64,000 nucleotides of DNA from NCBI GenBank assembly GCA_013400155.1, contig VXBM01000042.1:553375-617374 (forward strand), given 5' to 3'. The notes below the pieces were generated by a model, which made no database searches, was not told the origin of the DNA, and saw nothing but the letters and a program-made list of their open reading frames with translations. Numbering within the stretch: position 1 is the stretch's first letter; every line of letters begins with the position of its first letter. Shown one piece after another: positions 1 to 8,100 of the stretch. The translations under genes were made by a program, and so were the position numbers. This stretch comes from Helopsaltes ochotensis. Lineage: Eukaryota; Chordata; Aves; Passeriformes; Locustellidae.

Positions 1-23
1 ATCTGCCAATAAATATTGCTCTT

Positions 24-127
<104 letters not shown>

Positions 128-141
128 GTACTTTTTTTTTT

Positions 142-3100
142 CTGTCTGACATATCTCTGCAGTCTGTGATCCAAAGTCCTGGGCTGGTTCCTGGTTTTTA
201 CCTAGAGCCTCAAAACCGCATCCAACAAAGTCATATGCTGAGTGAATAATTGCCTAGAATTAGAATCCAAGAGGTACTTCAACCATTCATTAGGATATAA
301 CCTATGCATTTATTTCATTAGCGGTATGTCGGCTGATATATGGTGGCTGGAAATCACATTCCTGCTGTTGCATCATGCCATGCAGACAAGGGACCTGTCA
401 GCTCCAAGCAGTCCCAGGCAGGTTTGGGATCTAGTCTTGGTTTCTGTAACTTCCCTCCCAGCACAAAATGGGAGGCCAGCCAAAATAGAAACTGCATTTC
501 TGTCCCAGCACATGGGAGAAGCTCCTGACTGGGATAGGAGAAGATGCAGGGCTGAAGAGTGGTAGGGCTGCAGTTGTGTTAGTATGCAGCATTTGGAATC
601 AAGGGGAGACAGGTCCTCTCCTGCATGTGGATATGACTCAATTCTGAATTAGAAGCCACCAATGCCACCGATGCTGATACTGGTGTTTTCTGATGCGAGT
701 GTTGTGGTTACAGGCTCCAGCAGGCCATTTTTGATTTTAATTACTGAGACAGCAGAAACTGAAAACTTGTCTCTCTAAGCATGCCTTATTTTCCTAACAC
801 TGCTGTTGTTTGGGTAAAACATTAATTTCCATGTTTTGAATATGGAGCAGTACTCACAGAAACGGGGGACCAGAGTCCCTGTGGGGTTTAAGGAGTTAGG
901 AGGGCGACTCTCCATGTCCCTGGTGTGAGGTGGGAGCACCGTGATGGGGCAGGTAATGTGCTTGTCTCCAGGGCTCTGCAACAACTACTTGTGCATTGGA
1001 AGAAAACTGGAATTGTTAGTGAAGCTTACGCCGAAATCTTGTTTTCCTGCATATGAAACTTAAAATAGAGTAACTGCTTGCAACATACCAGCTCACTACA
1101 TTTTGATGGGGGCTATCAAGTAGAGTGATTCCAATCCACATGTAAAGCAGGCAAATTTTTCCTGATGCAGGATAATCTTTGGTTGAAATTTTGAAGGAAA
1201 CAATTTCTGCCAGGATTACCTCACACAGTTTTACCTTACACATGTATTTCTTTTGGATGATTCATCTCATTTCCCTTCAGTATGTGAATCCACAGGAGTT
1301 TATAGCTTTATGCACTCTAACTCAGTGGATTAGTCTCAGTGGACCAGCCGAGTGATGAATTTTTGCAATGCAGGCAAAAATTACATAGCAGAGTTCACGT
1401 AATAGTGTGTGGAGTTCAGGCAGCTCATATTCAGATACAGTGCACTGCAAAGTTAAAAGCTAATAGCATCAAGTTCTCCCTCTTTTTCTTTCCCTGCAAT
1501 TACCATGCACACACGAGAGCTTTTCTCATACAGACCCCCCACAGCCCTCTACAGCATCTCTGGTGATGTCAGTAGCCCCTAGAATGGCTCTCACAACTAG
1601 ATGTATGGAGTTGGCCAATAGAGAAGTGCACACTTGAGTGAATAATCTCTGAGACCTCTGCAAAGTCATCTGACACCCCCTGAGGCTGAACATTTCCTCT
1701 GCACTGGGTTTGAAAGACAGCCTGAGGCTTTGTTTCTTTAAGCAGTTGAGCAGCTCTAACAGCCTGCTGACTCTGAAAGAGGTCCTTTAATCCCACATCC
1801 CCTTCATTTGTGGCTGGCCCTCCCTGAACTTACTTGGCTCATTACCCAAGAAGATAGCCACCTGCTTTCTTTTCCCTAGTTATTGTTCCTCTGGGCTAAC
1901 AGGTCTGTATGCTGATGGAGCTGGAAGGTGGCACCAGGGCTGGGATGGGTGGTGAGGAGCAGAGCGGGGGAGGTACAAATGGACTCCTTGGCAGGGAGAA
2001 CCTGGGAAGCAGCTCAGGTGCTGTTTGCAGTGCAGCTTGTCTGCCTCTGAAGGAACAGCCACTTCCCCAGCATGGATGCAGGCTCTTGGCAGACTCCAGG
2101 GTGAGTCAGCCATGGACCTTCACTGAACAGGCAATTTAATGCCACAGAAAAGACAAGAAGCCTATTTTCCTCAGCCTTTATCTCCTGAGCCAACTAGCTG
2201 AGGGGTTGGAGAAGAACCAGGCCAACACAAGGGAGCATGCAAGAAAAGCAACCAGGTCCAGTGCTAGCTCCATGAAGCCTGAAAAAGCACCTCACCTGTA
2301 GCTTCCTTCAGTCTTGGTTCTGAAGGGAAACCTACAATAGACTTTTAAAAGATGAGTCTAGAAATGGATACCTAATTGTGCAGACTAACCATTGCAAATG
2401 CATTTTAAGCACTTCACAGAACAATGAAATCAGCTCCCTACACACTTCAAAGTGCCAAAGGTGCTGTCACTACACTACTTCACCTCTTGCCAGCTGGGCC
2501 TGCTGCCCCACGGGTACAGATCATGGGGTGGGCTGATGGAGTAAGGGCTGAAGGATGGAATTTGTAGCAGAGCATCTGTTCCAATCCAGACTACCCAGAA
2601 GCTTTGCTGAGGGCTAGAAAAGAGTCTAGAGTAATACAGTCTTTCTCTTGTTAGCAGATTGCTCAAGATACTGGGAGCAGAGCCTTTTCAATGAAGTTTA
2701 TCTCCCTGTGTGCAATTAATTATGCAATGTTCAAAGACGAGCCTTGGATGTTGCAGAAAGCTGACTTTGCTAATGCAAGTGGCTCTAATTGCAGAGCAGA
2801 TGTCTGGTCAAGCTAGGAAGCCAGCTCTGCCTTTTTGGGCAGAGTAGGCCAGGGTGGGTATCCTGTTAGCATGGCAGGGTTGGGACCTTGGTTGGTGCAG
2901 GTATGATTTTCACCAGCTTTAGAGGAAAACAGCTTTATTTTTTTATCTCCTAATGTGATGAATACACCAGGTTGAGGGTGAAGCTGTGGTTGGATCCTGG
3001 GCTTGCTGCTATCAGTTGTGCAGTGTTAACTGGGTGCAATTTTCTGAAGATATTTTTACAGGTGCAAATCCACCCCAAAGGCACATGTGTACGTGACTCT

Positions 3101-3394
3101 TCCCCAGCACACCATGACAGGGTGGAAGGTTAATTTCTGCAGCCAGAAACAGGAGGTCTCTAATCCATGTATCATGTTTAGGGCAGATTAATACCACCTA
3201 CTATTTGAAATGTTGGTGATGCAACAAAAAGTTTTTTGTCTGTGTCTCAATGTAGGACTGACAAGTGTGTGTAACCCTTCATAAACTACTCGTCAACAGT
3301 TTCATTATTAAACACAGGCAGTCATGTATTGTGAGTCAATATCTTTCATCTTCTTCCTCATCCATATCACAAATTAGAAGTCACTTAAAAAGAG
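142..3394. other. 3' flank beyond TMEM72, no gene recognised
   Basis: About 3.2 kb of moderate GC content. All open frames are short (77 codons or fewer beyond the first 600 bases) and none resembles a known protein. I looked for a RASSF4 start exon, expected on this side from the human gene order, and did not find one. There are no clear interspersed repeats. G-rich stretches occur at about 1910-2110. Confidence 0.5.
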
Positions 3395-3400
3395 TTTATT
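3395..3400 (-). terminator. candidate polyadenylation signal
   Basis: AATAAA on the minus strand, followed by T-rich sequence. It would end a transcript containing the candidate exon at 3645-3782, or a longer TMEM72 3' end. Confidence 0.35.
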
Positions 3401-3644
3401 AAAAAGTAGCACTGGTTTCTTATCTCAATTGCCTTCTGATTACACTTTGATCTACACTGCTTTCCTAAATGAGCATAGTGATTGCCTCTTGGAGAGCTGA
3501 GATCTGAAATAGAAGAAATAATGTATTTACAAGAAAAACAGCCAGCTAACTGGCTTCTACCTTATAAATAGTCTAGCAGGTCCCAGGAACCTTCTCTAAT
3601 TACCATCACTTCCCCCCAGTGCTGTGTGTCTGGGCTCAGAGCAG

Positions 3645-3782
3645 TTATAGCTTTTCATCCCAACAGCAGTGACAGTTTGGCTTCTTGTCCATGTCCAAGG
3701 AACTCAGCCGCCTGACCTCTTCCCACATGTCCTCAGGTGGGAGCTGAACAGGAGGGAAGTTCTTGATTATGATTGAATGGTC
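3645..3782 (-). CDS. candidate terminal coding exon, unrecognised
   Basis: On the minus strand a polypyrimidine-type acceptor (ctgccttttgag) is followed by 45 codons in phase 0 ending at TAA (3647-3645). A polyadenylation hexamer follows 245 bases later (3400-3395). The translation looks protein-like: acidic and basic residues are balanced, with PPEDMWEEVRRLSSLD in the middle and a Cys-rich end (CHCC, then WDEKL). The frame closes upstream at 3798-3800. I recognise no family, and no matching upstream exon was found between here and TMEM72. It could be a chance frame, a pseudogene remnant, or the end of an unannotated minus-strand transcript. Confidence 0.25.
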   Translation of the reverse strand, partial: DHSIIIKNFPPVQLPPEDMWEEVRRLSSLDMDKKPNCHCCWDEKL

Positions 3783-3854
3783 CTCAAAAGGCAGAAATTA
3801 TGCCAGGATTAAGCCAAGGTTAAGGGGTTCAGGAAAGAGCTGGCATGGAAGAAA

Positions 3855-4685
3855 CTGGTGGGACAGTATGGTAATTTTATTATTGCCTTTGCCATCTGGA
3901 GGCCGTAAGTACAGACATTGGAGTTACACAGAGTCTGCTGTGCCAGCGTGCTGCTGAACCTCAGGACCTGGGCTGACATATCATCCCAAAGTTTGTTGAA
4001 TTCAAGGGGGCTGTCCAAGCAGGGGACACCCAGAAGGCCTCTGCTCCTGCTTGGGAGTCCCCAAGGCCAGAGCCGGTTTCCCTGCTGGGCTCAGAGAGTG
4101 CCTGGGGAGGTACTAAGCAGGTGCTAATACCAGGGGTGTGCTTGCTCTCAGCCCACCTCTGAAATACGTTTTGCATGTCTCAAGCTGCTGGAGCAGGTGC
4201 AGGTGCTGTGAGGGAACCTGCAGGCTGCAGCGCCCTGTGCTCAGTGCACCCCAGCCCTGAGCCCTGCAATGTGCAGGGAGGGCCAGAGGCACACAAGTGC
4301 CCCAGCAGAGGCTGCTCGGGGGCACGGAGGTGTCCCCTGCTGCTGCCTGCTGCTGCCAGAAGGGAGGCACACGGCACAGCAGGGCTGTGATGTCAGGCAG
4401 GAGCACCGCAGCGTGTGTCCTGCTGAACAGGGGCTGACACGAGCGAGGCCGTGGGAGCAGAAACCTCGCTGTGCCAGCGCTACCCTGCCTGAACCACCTC
4501 CTGTCCCCTGGGCCCGCCACAGTGCCTGGGACCAGGGAGTGCAGGCAGCCCCTGGAAGAGGGGGTGGCACAGCTGTCACCCCAAAAGTACGGAAGGCAAA
4601 AAGGGCCATCTCCCGAGGCTCCTTGGCTGCTGGAGCGTCTGTTCCAGGGTAGCAGGTCTGTCCTGTCCTCATTCCTGCTGAGGGC
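3855..4685 (-). other. TMEM72: probable TMEM72 3' untranslated region
   Basis: After the TGA stop the sequence runs to the first AATAAA on the minus strand, at 3881-3876. The first part (about 4100-4680) is GC-rich and full of overlapping open frames in all phases, with Cys, Trp and Gly-Pro rich translations, so I treat those frames as chance. A short frame at 3809-4018 (minus) also falls mainly here. The exact cleavage point is not visible. Confidence 0.55.
3876..3881 (-). terminator. candidate polyadenylation signal of TMEM72
   Basis: AATAAA on the minus strand, about 800 bases after the TMEM72 stop and the first such hexamer downstream of it. A second AATAAA lies at 3400-3395 and could be an alternative end or belong to another transcript. 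Confidence 0.5.
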
Positions 4686-5146
4686 TCAAAAGAGGCCGGC
4701 AGAGCTGAGAGGGGCGATGATGATGGGGGCATCAGGTGGGGTGAGGATGGGTGTTGTGTCCGATGTGGTCTCCTCAGCCTCGCTCTCCACATCCTCCAAG
4801 TTCTCGCTGACAGAGGGGATGATCTGCACCACCTTCTCCTGAAAGTGCACTTGCTTGCGGGGGACCGGCGCTGCTGCTGCTTGGATGGGAGTTTCTGGGG
4901 CTGAGCTCCTGTCCTTGCTGCCCTTCAGGATGCTCTTCATATGGCCCAGAAGTGAGCGGTGCTGCTCCCTCTGGGCCCCGTGGAAGGTGTAGGTCTGCTC
5001 AGTGTCACCAATGATGGTTGGGGCGGCCTCGGTGGCAGAAGGGTCCACGTACTGACCTGCCTGGGGATGCGTCTCTTTGTGCCCTGGGCTCTTCCTCCTC
5101 TTGCTCAGCAGGAAGTAGGCCAGGGCAGTGAGCACCAGCATGGACC
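4686..5146 (-). CDS. TMEM72: TMEM72 coding exon 5 (last membrane segment and C-terminal tail)
   Basis: Encodes residues 117-269 and the TGA stop at 4688-4686. The acceptor is gtccccag. It holds the fourth membrane segment (118-131), the basic KRRK cluster (132-135) and the entire tail. The tail is low in hydrophobic residues. It has islands that match human TMEM72 strongly, separated by poorly conserved linkers, which suggests short linear motifs under selection in a disordered region. Two islands are exact phosphatase-docking motifs, annotated separately. Confidence 0.97.
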
Positions 5147-8100
5147 CTGGGGACAAGGCTGTGTTGGCTGAGGGCTCTGGCAAGGGGGAAGACCTTGCCA
5201 AGCAGTGCTTGGTCTGGCTAGCCCAGTGCCATTGGCCAGCAGCCCAGCTCCCTGCACATCCCCACTTCCACCCCCTGACAGACCATGCTCCTCTTCCATC
5301 TGCATTACTCCCCACCCAAGCCTCTCACCAGGGATGGTGACATGCCAGACGAGGACGGGATGCAGGAAGCAAGCCACTGAGAGCAGCGTGTACCCCAGGA
5401 ATTTCTGGAAGCTCCCTGGACATCTAGCTCTCTTCCAGCAGGCCTGTGCCAGGGATTCAGGCTTGTGACTGGGGAGAGAAAGAGAGATCCTTGTGGGATG
5501 AGGCACCAACCTAGAAGATTTAGTCCTAACCATGACCCATCTAGATGTGCAGATCCTCACTCTGGTTTGGCAGGAGATGGGTCTGTTTTTCAGAGAAGGT
5601 AAGCAAAGCCTGAACATCTCCTGTTGGGAGAAAAGCATTTGCCAGAGGCCAGCATCTCAGCGTCTCAGTAATCAATTGCCTACTATTTGGAGTAAGGTGT
5701 TGCCTCTAAGCTGTGAGGACTTTTGAGTTTATTCTAGAAGACAGCAGCAGTGCTCAGCCTCTGAAAAGGACATAAGGATTGTCTACGTTTTAACTTTAAC
5801 TTCTGTGCTGTCTCTGGAGGGAGTGGAAGCTTGCCCTAGGGATATGGCTTCTCTTTCAACCCTGGTACCTTGTGCCTACACACTGTGTTAAGCAGATGCT
5901 GAAGACCAGGGTTTGTTGTGCTGATGCTCAGGAAATTGGGGCACAAGCCTGGGTTAAAACACAGGTTTGAATGGCTGTGCACATGGACCTATTTACTTTC
6001 CCCCGTCTGAGTGCACTTGCCTTGGCATTAGGGGCAGGACCTTTGGTCTGGCACTTGCAGCTCCCCCAGATCTGGTGTTGCCTGTAAGGGGCAAGGTGCT
6101 TTTGGGAGGTCCCACCGTGGCTGGAGAGTAGTGGGCAGGGTCTACTCACGTGAAGCACATCTCCAGGAGCAAACTGATAAAGAAGAAGCCTTCACAGACA
6201 GTAACGGCAACCCCTGAAAAACTGAAAGGTGGAGCTGTCAGGGGAGAAGGGCTGTGTTTGAGTATGTTCTCCAGGTGGGCAGAAAGAAAGGGCACAGGGG
6301 GCCAGAATTTACTATCCAGTTCTCAGCACACAGTCTGTGTGCTGGGGTCTGAACATCCTCTGCTCATCTGGTTTGTGGGGGAAAACTGATGGCCCTTCTG
6401 CCCCTGGGGAGTCAACTTGCAGCCAGTGTCACCTCTGGCCGACCTGAGTCTGCAGTAGCATCTCTTTTTCTAACAAAAATAGCTTACTTGTCTGAAACTT
6501 CAGTATGGAAACCTGAAATACCCAAAGCCTTGGATACTGTTCCCTGCTGCTGTTGCAGTCTAGTTTGGTGCTACCTATGGTGGAGGGGTTGACCTTGTCA
6601 CCCCTGCCAGCTCTGATTTCAAGTGCAAAAATACTCACAGCAGATAGAAAGCCAGGCTTTTGAACTGTCCTCGCTGCAGAGTTTCTATGCCCACACCGAT
6701 CAGCACTAGAAAGAGAAGGTAGGAAAGATGCTGACTGCAGGGTTCATTCCCGGTTTCCTTGGGTTGGTTCCCAGCTCCCAGGATAGATGTTCCCATTTCC
6801 CCAGGGGCTAGCAAGGCAGCTTCGCCCATGCAGAGCAGCATGTTAGGACTGCCAGCACTAGTGATTCATGCTGACACACCTGCCCAGAAGAGTCAGAGCT
6901 AAATGCTGCCCTTGACATACAGCTCTGAAACCCATCCCAGCTGCACCCCTATTACGGCAGCCTAGCCACTGCGTGGGCTGGGAAAAGGTGCTCTGGAAAT
7001 ACCAGCTGGCCTTGGACAGATCTGGGAGGTGAGCAGCAGATTCCTGTGACCCTTCCACCCCTTGCCATTCAGCCACAGGGCCCCTGCCCCATCCTTCCCT
7101 GCCCAGGTCCCCCCAGTGCCTGCCAGCCCCACTCCCCGGCCCTCCCTGCTTGCCCAGGCCTGCTGCACCCAACACATGGCTGCAGAGCAGGGGAACTGTG
7201 CCAGCTGCCTTCACCAAGGGCTGTAGCCATAGCATCAGGATCCTTTGCTAGCCAAACAGAAAAACATATAATGGGAGCAGGCAGATTAAAAACAGGGAAT
7301 GAAGGTTCTCTCAGTGCCTCAGCCAGTACGGAACACCAGGGAGTCAGTTTTAGGGGGATTAAGAGTATTAGCAAGGCTAAAATCTTTGATGGATTGGCCA
7401 ATAGCTTCAGGGGATGGAAAATCTCCTTCAACATCCTTCAGTTCCCTTCAAGATTATTTCTAAAATGGAGCAGAAATGTAGTGCCTCACACCAGCTGCAG
7501 CAAGTTGGTCAGTACGTGCCAATTCCCAGGGCACAGATGTCAGCAGTGTGGAGCTGAATGAAGCCCAGGATTCATAGCCACAGCCTCGCCTTAGGCAATC
7601 TCCTGTCTGCACCTGGTGTCCCCACCCCTGACCGAGCAGTCCCCACCCATCCACTGGTGCTCAGGAAGTTCACCACCGGTCCTGTGCCGTGCCACCGACC
7701 AAGGTTTGAGGGGCTGGTTGGATCCATTTCTCTGAGCTGTGGTTTGCTCCATCTGGAGAGGGCTACCAGGCTCCCAAACAAGGACACAGATTGGTGTCCA
7801 TTGAGACTGCAGGGTAGGTCAGTGCCAAGGGTCAGTTTTCCCATCTGGGCTGAAAGAAATCCCTCTGTGTTTTCCCTGTGTGTCCTGCAGCTGCTGGCCC
7901 CTGTCACCCAAGGGAACACATGGGGCCCATGTGCCACCCTTTTACACTGCCTTTCCAGCCCTGAGCAGAGCACAGGGAAATCAGTCTCATTAGAGGGCTG
8001 TGAAGCTGCAAGAACTCTGTAATCCTACATGCAAAGTACTGTCTTTTACTATCTTCTGACTGAGGACCATTCTTTACCATCTTCCCTACAAAAGTGGAGT

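Noticed and set aside
4113..5638. Many overlapping frames on both strands around TMEM72 exons 4-5 and the 3' untranslated region
   Set aside because: They are shadows of GC-rich coding and untranslated sequence. Only the spliced TMEM72 frame has family similarity.
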